Shown: positions 34,781 to 45,600 of the stretch, piece after piece
How positions within the stretch are numbered: position 1 is the first letter of the stretch
Layout: every line of letters starts with the position of its first letter
Assembly: GCA_028826165.1 (NCBI GenBank)
Contig: JAPDFW010000092.1
Span: 1,063,285 to 1,127,284, forward strand
Length of the DNA: 64,000 bases
Direction of reading: 5' to 3'
Source: Anaeramoeba ignava
Taxonomy: Eukaryota; Metamonada; Anaeramoebidae
Position numbers and translations under genes: made by a program
The notes under the pieces: generated by a model
The model's database searches: none
Told to the model about the DNA's origin: nothing
The model's input: the letters and a program-made list of their open reading frames with translations, nothing else

Positions 34781-37664
34781 TTACTCATTATTCATTAATT
34801 TCCATTTTACTTCTTCATTTTTATTTGGAACTTGTGGACCCATAACAATAGATTGAGTAATTGAAGGCAAAAGTTCAGGAATAAAATAAGCAAAAAACAA
34901 AAAAAACTTTTTTAAAAATTAAATTTAAAAATTAAATTTAAAAATAAGTCTTTTGCTTTTTGTTTTCTTTTTGTTTTTACCCAAGAATTCATATTTTTAT
35001 CAGTAATTGGATGATAAACAAACATTATAAATTTTAATAAAAAACAAATGGAAACAAATAAAGTAACAAAAAAAGATTTGATTAAAAACTTCTTTCGATT
35101 TGCAATTAATCCAACAATAATCTAAAAATGAAAATAATCAAAATGAGGAAAAAAAAATTTTTTTTGTGAATTTTTGTTAAAAAAAAATTTTTTTTTCTGA
35201 GAACTTTTAATTTTCGAATTAAAATTAATCCATAAACTAAAAAGGAAATTGAAACGACAAGAAAAGCAGCAGCAACAATTATTGAATTAATTTGATAAAA
35301 TCCATTAGAATATTCAGGTTTTTCGACATCAGTTGCAAAAATGATGATCGAAATGATTGCAAATAAATAAAATATTGCATTTGTAATTAATAATGGAATT
35401 TTTAAAGATTTTGGAGTTTTTTCGTGATATTGGATTCCGTTTGAAATTTTTGCCCTAAATATAAAGATAAATATAAAGATATATATATAAAATATATAAA
35501 TATAAAAATATATAAATATAAGAAATTTAAATTAAAAACCAAAAGAAAAGAAGTAAAGTGAAAGAGGTGAAAAATGAAAGATAAGCTATTCTTTTAACAA
35601 TAAATATTAAGAGGATTTTTTTGTTTGCTGAGTATGAAATACAAGAAACAGCAATTCTAGCTTTATAATTTTTAATTTGAATTTAAAAAATTGATTTATA
35701 ATTGATATAAAATTAATATAAAATTGATATAAAATTGATTTAAATTTAATATAAAATTAATATAAAATTGATTTAAAATTGATTTAAAATTAATATAAAA
35801 TTAATATAAAATTGATATAAAATTGATATAAAATTGATATAAAATTGATTTAAAATTGATTTAAAATTGATTTGAATTTGATATAAAATTGATATAAAAT
35901 TGATATAAAATTGATATAAAATTGATATAAATTGATTTAAAATTGATATAAAATTAATATAAAATTGATTTAAAATTGATATAAAATTGATTTAAAATTG
36001 ATATAAAATTGATATAAAATTGATTTAAAATTGATATAAAATTGATTTAAAATTGATATAAAATTGATTTAAAATTAATATAAAATTGATTTAAAATTAA
36101 TATAAAATTGATTTAAAATTGATATAAAATTGATTTAAAATTGATTTGAAATTGATTTAAAATTGATTTAAAATTGATTTAAAATTAATTTAAAATTGAT
36201 TTAAAATTGATATAAAATTAATATAAAATTGATTTAAAATTGATTTAAAATTGATATAAATTTGATATAAAATTGATTTAAAATTGATTTAAAATTGATT
36301 TAAAATTGATTTAAAATTGATTTAAAATTAATATAAAATTGATTTAAAATTGATTTAAAATTAATATAAAATTGATTTAAATTTGATTTAAAATTGATAT
36401 AAAATTGATATAAAATTGATTTAAAATTGATTTAAAATTGATATAAAATTGATTTAAAATTGATATAAAATTGATTTAAAATTGATTTAAAATTGATTTA
36501 AAATTGATTTAAAATTGATTTAAAATTGATTTAAAATTGATTTAAAATTGATTTAAAATTGATTTAAAATTGATTTATAATTAATATAAAATTGATTTAA
36601 AATTGATTTAAAATTGATATAAAATTGATTTAAAATTAATATAAAATTGATTTAAAATTGATTTAAAATTGATTTAAAATTAATATAAAATTGATTTAAA
36701 ATTGATTTAAAATTGATTTAAAATTGATTTAAAATTGATTTAATTTTGATATAAAATTGATTTAAAATTGATATAAAATTGATATAAAATTGATTTAATT
36801 TTGATATAAAATTGATTTAAAATTGATATAAAATTGATTTAAAATTGATATAAAATTGATTTAAAATTGATATAAAATTGATATAAAATTGATATAAAAT
36901 TGATTTAAAATTGATTTAAAATTGATTTAAAATTGATTTAAAATTGATTTAAAATTGATTTAAAATTAATATAAAATTGATTTAAAATTGATTTAAAATT
37001 GATTTATAATTAATATAAAATTGATTTAAAATTGATTTAAAATTGATATAAAATTGATTTAATTTTTGATATAAAATTGATATAAAATTGATTTAAAATT
37101 GATTTAAAATTGATTTAAAATTGATTTAAAATTGATTTAAAATTGATATAAAATTAATATAAAATTGATTTAAAATTAATATAAAATTGATTTAAAATTA
37201 ATATAAAATTGATTTAAAATTGATATAAAATTAATATAAAATTGATATAAAATTAATATAAAATTGATTTAATTTTGATATAAAATTGATATAAAATTGA
37301 TATAAAATTGATTTAAAATTGATATAAAATTGATTTAAATTTGATATAAAAATTGATTTAAAATTTGATTTAAATTTGATTTGAAATTGATTTAAAATTG
37401 AAACAAACCAACTGCAAAAATAAGCATTAAACCATGAAATTGTATTTGTAAATCATAAAAGAGTTGAAAATCTTTAAATAAAACCAATCGAAAAACTTGA
37501 ACCTGAATGGAAAAATAAATAAACAATAAATTTAATTAAAAGTGAAAAATTTATTTGGTTTTTTTCTTTGTTTTTATTTTTTGTTTTTAATTTGGATTTA
37601 CAGTTAAAAAAATCAAAAGAAGACTGTAAAAAATAACTTCAACAATAAATTGATCTACTTCCAT
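34781..37664 (-). CDS. Seven-transmembrane protein of the THH1/TOM1/TOM3-GPR137-like type
   Basis: Six exons, 5' to 3': 37664-37602, 37502-37409, 35660-35540, 35454-35205, 35121-34981 and 34906-34781. They join without a break to 264 residues, near the ~290 of TOM1 proteins. About seven hydrophobic segments are visible, for example VIFYSLLLIFL, HGLMLIFAV, SFFTSFTLLLFFW, LLITNAIFYLFAIISIIIF, IIVAAAFLVVSISFLVYGLI and FFVTLFVSICFLLKFIMF. The last helix ends FAYFIPELLPSITQSIV, resembling the terminal 'Y-(x)n-E-LP-S' motif of TOM1 and GPR137. In plants TOM1/TOM3 are endomembrane proteins; GPR137 is lysosomal. The assignment rests on topology and that C-terminal motif, so it is moderate. Intron 2 is 1.75 kb of minisatellite. 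Only 108 bp separate its start from the Abraxas-like start. Confidence 0.6.
35661..37408 (-). repeat. 1.75-kb 11-12-bp minisatellite filling TOM1-like intron 2
   Basis: Tandem AAAATTGATTTA and AAAATTGATATA units, with AAAATTAATATA variants, from about 35690 to 37400. It is the longest repeat-filled intron in the window. The flanking exons join as LIFAV-ARIAVS. Confidence 0.9.
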
Positions 37665-37772
37665 TTAAAAGAAAAAGCAAAAAAGAAAAAAAGAAAAAAA
37701 GAAGAAAAAATGAAATTAAAAAAAAATTATTTTTATATTTTTTTTCATTTTTTTTCATTCCATTTTTTGAAT

Positions 37773-38659
37773 ATGGATGATCGACTTGTGATTGTAGGAC
37801 CAACTTTAGCATCTCTTTTCTACGATATTTCACGATCCGAAAGTGATATTAAAGGACTTTTTTTTGGAAAATTAAAAGAAAGCATAATTGTATCAATAGA
37901 AGATACACATGAGGAACATGAGCGAATAGTAACTACCACAGGTAAAAACCACAACATAAAAACGAGAGAGGAAAAGAAGATCTAATAATATATAATTTAA
38001 TGCAAATATTCCTAGTTATTCAAAGTTTTGTAGTTTTAGAAGAAAAACAAATGGACAAAAAAATGATGATTGAAAATTCAAAATTAAATAAAGAAATGAT
38101 AAATGAGATTATTCAAAAGAGACAAAGAAATCAACAAAGCTTACTTGGTTGGTTCGCTTTTCGCAGGAATACGCCTTTAAGACCATCAGTAAAAGAGATA
38201 TATATTCATCGCGAAATGAACAACTTTTTCCAAGAGAAAAAAATGAAATTTTCACCAATTTTTGCAGTTATGAATGAATATTTAAGCTCAACTTATGCAA
38301 CTGATTTCTTTGATTATCGATTTTTTAAATTTGATTTTTCAAGTGAAAATTATTTTCCAATTAAATTGGAAATTATTAACTTAAAAGATACTACAAGTGA
38401 AGAATATTCACAATTTTCTTCAAGTATTCCTTCTGTTGGTCTTTCTCAAAATCATTCTTATAATAAGATTGCTCAGAAATTTAGTAAAAATGGTCTTGAT
38501 TCTTTTATTCAATCAGTTCCTCCTGATTTTACTAAAAATATTGAGAATTTTTTTGATGAAACTTCTAAAAAAATGAATGAACTTGTGAATCAATATGATT
38601 TAAAAGTTGCTCAAATTGAAGAAATTGAAAAGCAAATTAATCTTTTAAAACAGAATTAA
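37773..38659 (+). CDS. Abraxas/ABRO1-like (FAM175) MPN-minus protein
   Basis: In animals and plants, Abraxas-family proteins scaffold the K63-specific deubiquitinase BRCC36 in the BRCA1-A and BRISC complexes. Two exons, 37773-37941 and 38016-38659, with a 74-nt GT-AG intron, give 270 residues. The start is the first ATG giving an MPN-type opening (LVIVGPTLASLFYDI, then SESDIKGLFFGKLKE). The JAMM metal motif H-x-H...S..D is absent. In its place is the family signature GWFAFRRNTPLRPSVKEIYI followed by H. A region matching the 'IPSVGLSQNHSYNKIAQKF' block of ABRO1 proteins follows, then a C-terminal coiled coil (NELVNQYDLKVAQIEEIEKQ) as used for BRCC36 binding. No BRCC36 gene lies in the window. 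Confidence rests on domain order and the GW-x-x-FRR motif. Confidence 0.78.
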
Positions 38660-39140
38660 AACAATGAAAAAGGATTTTTTTTTTCTTAATTTTTTATTTT
38701 TTCATTAAATTTCTGAATTATTTTAATTTTGATTTTAATTGATTTAAATTTTGATTTAAATTGATTTTGATTTTAATTGATTTTGATTTTAATTTAAATT
38801 GATTTTAATTTTGATTTAAATTGATTTTGATTTTGATTTTGATTTTGATTTTGAAATTGATTTTGATTTAAATTGAATTTTGATTTTGATTTTAATTTTG
38901 ATTTTGATTTAAATTGATTTTGATTTTAATTTTAAATTGATTTTGATTTTAATTTTAAAATTGATTTTGATTTAAATTGATTTTGATTTTGATTTAATTT
39001 TAATTTTAATTTTAATTTTAATTTTAAATTGATTTAAATTGAATTTGATTTTGATTTTAATTTTGATTTAAATTGATTTTGATTTAATTTTAATTTAAAT
39101 TAAAATTGAAATTGATTTTGATTTAAATTGATTTTCAAAT
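38660..39140. repeat. GATTTTGATTTAAATT low-complexity spacer
   Basis: A convergent 3' spacer of mixed GATTTT, TTAATTTT and GATTTAAATT units (about 38715-39135). No gene or structured RNA is seen. Confidence 0.7.
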
Positions 39141-40460
39141 TTAAATCACTTGACGTCCTTTAACAAAAACTTTTAAAATATTCCTATCATCACCAGAAAA
39201 CAAGAATTTCTGGAAAATCTCAATATCATCATCATCATCAAAAACATGAAAATTAGCAGAAGAAACAAAAGGAGAAACAATACAAGCATCAAAATCTTTA
39301 CCAACATCAAAATTCCCAGTTTTGGAATCCAAACCAAGAGCACTTGCACCACCCAAAGTAGCAAAATAAAAGGCATCTTGGTAGCTAAGCTCGTCATCAG
39401 GGTTCTTGGTATTAAACATAGTTGCTTTTGATGCGATAATTGCTTGGCGAATGCAGTCCATCATTGAAGGAGAATAACCTCCAGAAACATCAGTTCCAAA
39501 TCCAACTTTGATTCCATTTCTTAATAACTTCTTTAAATGAAGAACACCACTTGATAAAGAAAAGTTTGAATTCGGACAATGCGCAACTGCCGCATTTCGC
39601 TGCTTGAAAAGTTCGATTTCTTTGTCCGTTAAGTATATTCCATGAGCCATAATTGTCCGATTGTTGAGCAATCCATATTTGTCATAAACGGCCGCATAAC
39701 CGTCTTCATCAGGATGAAGTGATTTCACCCATTCAACCTCATTCACATTTTCGGAGATGTGAGATTGGATCGCAATGTTGTATTTTGCTGCGAGTTCTCC
39801 GAGTCCCTTCATCATCTGTGGTGAGCAAGTCGGAACAAATCTTGGTGTCACAATTGGTTCAACTAAGTCATTTTTTTTTTCTTTAACATACTTGATAAAT
39901 TCCTCGTTTTGATCCAGAGAATCTTGTGTTTTTTCGACGTAGAAATCAGGAGAATTGCGATCCATTGAGACTTTCCCTATCAAAGCTCGTTGTCCTTTTT
40001 GGATCACCAAATCACTGAATATTTTGCTAGCTGTCAAATGTATAGTTGCAAAATAGCATGCTGTCGTGGTTCCGTTTTTGAGTGTTTGGTCAATGACCTT
40101 GCCGTAGACATTCTTCGCAAGGTCTTCGTTTGAGAACTTTGATTCTGTTGGGAAAGTGTATTTCTCAAGCCATTTTAATAACGGTAAATCAAGTCCTGTT
40201 CCCATAAACTTATATTGAGGTCCGTGTATATGAGTGTCTACAAATCCTGGGATGAGAAAGTTCCGTTCTAGATCATCGATTTGTTCTTTTTGAACGTTGT
40301 ACTTTGCTGTTATATTCCCGAGTTCTTCTTCTTTTTCTCGAAATAGGATTTTTCCTTCTGTACTGATTCCTAATATTCCTTTTAATAATCTAAATGTCCC
40401 GTTTTTTGAACTATCTATTATTGTTCCTTTGTAGATTTTTTGTAATTGATTTGTTGACAT
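39141..40460 (-). CDS. GDA: Guanine deaminase
   Basis: Hydrolyses guanine to xanthine and ammonia in purine salvage, in the cytosol, with Zn. It is a single 439-residue exon of usual family length. The amidohydrolase barrel motifs are all present: PGFVDTHIHGPQ (His77, His79), SHISEN (His234), AHGIYL (His273), AHCPNSN and GTDVSGGYSPSMMDCIRQAI (Asp324). The Q/W substrate loop region LLKWLEKYTFPTE is also there. It lacks introns, while most neighbours have several, and its middle (about 39700-40300) is visibly richer in G/C and in CGN/GCC/CCG codons than adjacent genes. That could mean relatively recent acquisition or high expression. An alternative amidohydrolase (chlorohydrolase) function is unlikely given the motif set. 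Confidence 0.95.
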   Translation of the reverse strand: MSTNQLQKIYKGTIIDSSKNGTFRLLKGILGISTEGKILFREKEEELGNITAKYNVQKEQIDDLERNFLIPGFVDTHIHGPQYKFMGTGLDLPLLKWLEKYTFPTESKFSNEDLAKNVYGKVIDQTLKNGTTTACYFATIHLTASKIFSDLVIQKGQRALIGKVSMDRNSPDFYVEKTQDSLDQNEEFIKYVKEKKNDLVEPIVTPRFVPTCSPQMMKGLGELAAKYNIAIQSHISENVNEVEWVKSLHPDEDGYAAVYDKYGLLNNRTIMAHGIYLTDKEIELFKQRNAAVAHCPNSNFSLSSGVLHLKKLLRNGIKVGFGTDVSGGYSPSMMDCIRQAIIASKATMFNTKNPDDELSYQDAFYFATLGGASALGLDSKTGNFDVGKDFDACIVSPFVSSANFHVFDDDDDIEIFQKFLFSGDDRNILKVFVKGRQVI

Positions 40461-41135
40461 TTCAATTCAAACTTCAAAAAACAAAAAAAATGAAAAAAAA
40501 AATGAAAAATTGAAAAGCAAAAAAAAAAATGAAAAGCGAAAAATTAAATCTAAAATTAAAATTAAAATTAAAATTAAAATTAAAATTAAAAATTAAAATT
40601 AAAATTAAAATTAAAATTAAAATTAAAATTAAAATTAAAATTAAAATTAAAATTAAAATTAAAATTAAAATTAAATTTAAAATTAAAATTAAAATTAAAA
40701 TTAAAATTAAAAATTAATTTATAAAATTAAAATTAAAATTAAAATCAAAATCAAAATCAAAATCAAAATTAAAATTAAAATTAAAATTAAAATTAAAATT
40801 AAAATTAAAATTTAAAATTAAAATTTAAAATTAAAATTAAAATTAAAATTAAAATTAAAATTTAAAATTAAAATTAAAATTAAAATTAAGATTAAAATTA
40901 AAATTAAAATTAAAATTAAAATTAAAATTAAAATTAAATTTAAAATTAAAATTAAAATTAAAAATTAAAATTAAAATTAAAATTAAAATTAAATCTAAAA
41001 TTAAAATTAAAATTAAAATTAAAATTAAAATTAAAATTAAAATCAAAATTAAAATCAAAATCAAGTTTATTCCAAAAAAAAAAGTAAAAAAAAAGAAAAA
41101 AAGAAAAGAAAAGAAAAGAAAAGAAAGTGAAAAAA
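40461..41135. repeat. (AAAATT)n spacer between guanine deaminase and the UBL gene
   Basis: From about 40540 to 41065 the sequence is nearly pure AAAATT hexamer with rare AAAATC units, followed by a short poly(GAAAA) run to 41125. ORFs read across it are repeat artefacts. Confidence 0.85.
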
Positions 41136-42521
41136 TCACTTCTTGAAAACGCAATTTTGTCCAAATTGACAACTTTGTGAATATGATGAATTCTTTCCAA
41201 TAGTTGAATTACTTCCAATTTTGCAATTTTGTGAAAATTTGCAATTATCTCCAAAAAAACAATTTTCTCCAAAAACACAATTTTGACTAAATTTGCAACT
41301 CTTTCCAAAAGTAGTATTATTTCCAAAAATTGAATTTTGAGCAAAAACAGAAGAATTTCCAAAAGTAGTTTGATTTTTAAATTCACAACCTTGATCGAAT
41401 TTAGAACTTGATCCAAAAACACAAAGATTTCCCCATTTAGATAATTGTCCAAATTTAGAACTTGATCCAAAAACACAAGAATCACCAAAATGACATAATT
41501 GACCAAATTTGGAACTTGATCCAAAAATTGTGGAATTAGGAAAAGTTGAATTTTGAGGGAATTTCATGCCTGATTTATAAATTGCTCGAGAAGCTCCATT
41601 TTGTCCAAATGATTGTGAATTATTTTGTTGATTTTGTTGATTTTGTTGATTTTGTTGATTTTGTTGATTTTGTGTTTGTGAATTATATTGATATTCTTCA
41701 AATCGTGGTGTTTCGTGAACTTGACTGTATCTTTGTTCGTGAACACTTACTCTTGGTTGTGTTACATTGAATGAATAAGTAAATGAATGTGGTTGATTTG
41801 ATTGAAATTGAAATGAATTAAATGGAAATTGTGTAAATTGAGAATAATCATCATCATCGTCATCATCATCATCACCAAAAAATTGAAATTGTGTTTGTGT
41901 TTGTGTTTGTGTTTGTCCTTGATTATTTGAGAAAACTTGAGAGAAAACATTGTTGATAAAATTGGAAACATCTTGTCCAATTTGATTTGTTGATGTAAAT
42001 TGAAAATTTTGGTTTTGAAAATTTTGATTTTGATTTTGATTTGGATTTGGATTTGGATTTTGTTGTTGATAAGTTTGTTGTTGTTGATAAAATTGATTTG
42101 GATTTGGATTTGGATTTTGATAACTTTGTTGTTGTTGTTGTTGATAATTTTGATTTGGATTTTGATAATTTTGTTGTTGGTAATTTTGTTGTTGATAATT
42201 TTGTTGTTGATAATTTTGTTGTTGATAATTTTGATTTGGATTTTGATAATTTTGTTGTTGATAATTTTGTTGAGGATTCGCATATGTTTCTTCTTGTTTT
42301 GCTCTTGTCATTAAATGTATCGTATTTCCTTTTTGAATGTTATAAAATTGTATTGTTTGTGAATCCATTAATTTTCTTCCAGCAAAAATTAATGTCATCT
42401 CTTGGTTTTGAAGAAGTAATTTATCACTAATTTTCTTTTTCAATTCGGTAATTGTTTCTTTAGGTTCAACTTCCAATTCATGTTTTTCTGTTTTTGAAAC
42501 TTGTAAAATAAAAATTTTCAT
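41136..42521 (-). CDS. Ubiquitin-like domain fused to a Q/N-rich linker and a hexapeptide-repeat beta-helix
   Basis: The start at ATG 42521 was chosen because the ubiquitin fold begins there; an upstream in-frame ATG only adds poly-Phe leader. Residues 1-75 are a clear ubiquitin-like domain (MKIFILQVS, LEVEPKETITELKKKISDK, LIFAGRKLMDSQT, YNIQKGNTIHL). It ends RAK with no Gly-Gly, so it is not a conjugated modifier. Residues 76-300 are Q/N/Y-rich repeats (YQQQN, NPNQ) with a D8 run. Residues 321-458 form about 23 uninterrupted hexads of type F-G-x-[SNL]-[SCT]-x (FGSSSK, FGQLCH, FGDSCV, FGENCF). This spacing is typical of a left-handed beta-helix. The combination resembles a ubiquilin-style shuttle with a new C-terminal module. 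It lies 104 bp from listerin, divergently. Confidence 0.85.
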   Translation of the reverse strand: MKIFILQVSKTEKHELEVEPKETITELKKKISDKLLLQNQEMTLIFAGRKLMDSQTIQFYNIQKGNTIHLMTRAKQEETYANPQQNYQQQNYQNPNQNYQQQNYQQQNYQQQNYQQQNYQNPNQNYQQQQQQSYQNPNPNPNQFYQQQQTYQQQNPNPNPNQNQNQNFQNQNFQFTSTNQIGQDVSNFINNVFSQVFSNNQGQTQTQTQTQFQFFGDDDDDDDDDYSQFTQFPFNSFQFQSNQPHSFTYSFNVTQPRVSVHEQRYSQVHETPRFEEYQYNSQTQNQQNQQNQQNQQNQQNNSQSFGQNGASRAIYKSGMKFPQNSTFPNSTIFGSSSKFGQLCHFGDSCVFGSSSKFGQLSKWGNLCVFGSSSKFDQGCEFKNQTTFGNSSVFAQNSIFGNNTTFGKSCKFSQNCVFGENCFFGDNCKFSQNCKIGSNSTIGKNSSYSQSCQFGQNCVFKK

Positions 42522-42625
42522 TTTGTAAAAATTAAAAAAAAAAATGAAAAAAAATGAAAAATAAAAATTAAAAAAATTTTTTTTCATTTTTTCTTTCTTT
42601 TTTTTTTATTAAATTAAATTAAAAA
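42522..42625. promoter_or_regulatory. Short divergent promoter region UBL / listerin
   Basis: Only 104 bp separate the two start codons. The sequence is an A-rich half followed by a T-rich half with a TTAAATTAAATTAAAAA leader. It must contain the core elements of both genes unless transcripts overlap. Confidence 0.45.
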
Positions 42626-45600
42626 ATGCCAAGAAAAAATAAATACAGTAAAAAAACAAATACAAAATCAAAAAAACCACAAAAAAAACAACAAACACAA
42701 AAATCACCAACAAAATCCAAACAGAAAACACATACAAATACAGGATTCATTGGATTTTCAGCATTTAATTCAAACGAACCAAGTAAAAACACAACAATCA
42801 ATCCGCAATTTGGAATGAATTTTAGTTTGAATGATTTAGATTTTTTAAAACCAGAAATGCGGATTATTTTTAAGAAATTTGCAAAACAAGATCCAACAAC
42901 AATATTAAAGGGAATGCAAGACTTTTTATCATTTGTGAATCAAGAATCAAACACACAGAATATTGTCCAACTTCTTCCTTATTGGACAAAAGTGTTTACA
43001 TTTCTAGCAATTTCAGTTGAAAGAAAAGTGCGTGAATTTACGTTCATCATTTTTATCCAAATTTTTCCAAAAAATTCGAAAGGAAATTTCGCCTTTTCTT
43101 CATGATATCATTCCCATTTGGTTTTGTGCTCAAAATGACCCAGCAAATGAAGTCAGAAAATTATCCAAACAAGCTTTTGAAATGGCTTTTCCAAAATTCC
43201 AAAATAGAATTAATGTTCTTAATTTTTGTTTTAAGGATTTTCTTCTTTATTTTCAAAACACTTTGAAATTGACTGTTTCTACTATTTCAAATCCAAGAAT
43301 TACTGAGAAAGAAAAAAGACAAGAAATGTATGAGAGAATAATTTCAGCCGCAATTAAAACTCTCTCTTTACTCATCCAAACACTCCAAGAAAATCATGAA
43401 TTAGTTGATGATATTTCTTTTGAAAAAGAAAAAACTTTTAATTCACGAATTGAAAGTAACTCCAAAATTCTCCCAGATTTTAAAGATATTTTAATGGATT
43501 GCTTCTCTAATTTTATTGTTTCTGAATTCGCATCAATACGAACTGCAGCATTCCATTTATTGATGGTTGTTACAGATAATTTAGACAATGTGATCCAAAG
43601 CAATTCGCAAATTTTTCAATATTTTTTAATAGCTGCATTTACTGCTTTTAAAATGGAAAAAGACGCAAAAGTTCATCAAGAAATGTGGGAATTTATATTA
43701 ATATTTTTGAAAAAATTTTCAGAAAAGGCTTGGGATTTAATACAAAACGAAAATAATGAAAATAATGAAAATAATGAAAATAATGAAAAAGAAAAAGAAA
43801 AAGAAAATAACAAAAAAAGCAGAAAACCCAAATATCAAAATCGAAAGAAAATTCAATACACATTCGACACTATTCCAACACCAAAATCTATATTCCAATC
43901 TCTTTTTCATTTCATTCAAAACGATTGCTATAATTCATCCCAATATTCTTATTCGTGTCTACTTCCATTCATTAATTACATTCCTAAAAATCTCATTTAT
44001 CAATCTTTTCTTGAAAATTTCTTCAACTCTTTGTGGTATCCAATCGAAAAACCAAATGCGAAAATCATCACAAAACAAACAAAACCGCTCATTTCGGCTT
44101 GGCAAGAATGTACTTCCTATTTTCTATCACAAAATCAAAATGATCAATTCTCATTATTCATTCATAAGACACAAATTTTGGCCATTTTCCCTAAAATATT
44201 TCAATATAAAAATGAATATTTGGCAAATCAATTCATACATATCCTTTCTAAAAGACAAATCCCAGAAGAAATTTGGAAACCTTTAGAAATCTCCATTTTC
44301 GAACAAATACAATCTAAACAAATTCTTCTTTTTGAATATTCCCCAAAATTTTTAAGAGAAATCAAGAAAATACCAGATTGTAAGATTAATTTCTCACGTA
44401 TTGAAGAAGAGTTTATTGCCAGTTTAATGCAAAATATCAAGGAAAATGCGGTTTTATTATCTTTCTTTGACGAAGAGAATATCACAAAAAGCAAATGGGA
44501 AAAAATATTGAATCAGACAATTTCAATTTCAGAAAATGAAAACAATGATTATATACTGCAAATTGATAATGTGATTCAACTAATCAAATTTTCATCTCAT
44601 TTTCTACAAAATATCATTTCTAAAGAAGGGAAAATATCGATTCTTGAAAATTACATATTCGAAGCCATTTCTAAACAAGTAAAAGGAAACTTAGAAACTT
44701 TATTCGAGCTTTGTCTTAATTCCTCTCTTTTATCAGAAGATATGCTCTTAAAAATTGAGGAATATTTTATTAATAACCTTGAAAAATTGGATCCTTTATC
44801 ACTTATTGTGCCAATTCTTACTTATATATTTCCCGAAGGATCTGAACTTAAGAATTGGCAATTTAAATTACTTTTAAAATTTTTTAGTAAATGTGATTTC
44901 CATGAAAAAGACAACGATCAAAATCAAGGTCAAGACGAGGATCAAGAAATTGATAACAAGCTTATAAATGAAATTATAAACGAAAATATAAACGAAAATA
45001 TAAACGAAAATATAAACGAAAATACAAACGAAAATATAAACGAGAATATAAACGAAAATGAAGTGCATTTCCTTCGGGAAGAAGATCGTATCAAATTATT
45101 CCAAATGGACAAATTCCAACAACTTCCATTTGAGGAAGTCAAAGAAGAAGATGATTATTATGATAGTTATATTGAAGATATTTGGGATATAATTATTGAA
45201 ACATTTCCCAAAAAATTTAACACTGATTATTTCGGCACAGAATTTCGAAAGCAAATACTAGAATATATAATATCAATACATAACCACCAGGGAAGCGGAA
45301 TAAATCAAGTTTATCATTTAATCACAGATTTGTGTTTTAATATTGAACAACAGCTTGAAGTTCTCATTAATCTATGCCAAATACAACCCAATTATTCAAC
45401 ATTGGTTCTTCTTTTCCATTTAATAGAAATTATTGGAGCAGATGAATATCTCAAATCAGTTGAATTTCTTCAAGGAATTATTGATATTCAAGCTTTCTTA
45501 TTTGATGAACACCAAAGAATACTACTTTTACTTGAGCCACAAACACAAAAAAATCAAATTCATGAAATACTTACAGATATTGTGTTCCCATTTCTCGAGA

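Noticed and set aside
37773-38659. Abraxas-like gene as an active JAMM deubiquitinase or COP9/eIF3 subunit
   Set aside because: The metal-binding HxH motif is absent and the GW-x-x-FRR signature is that of the FAM175 family.
41136-42521. UBL gene as a polyubiquitin or ubiquitin-fusion precursor
   Set aside because: The ubiquitin-like domain ends in RAK without Gly-Gly and diverges substantially from ubiquitin, so it is not a processed modifier.
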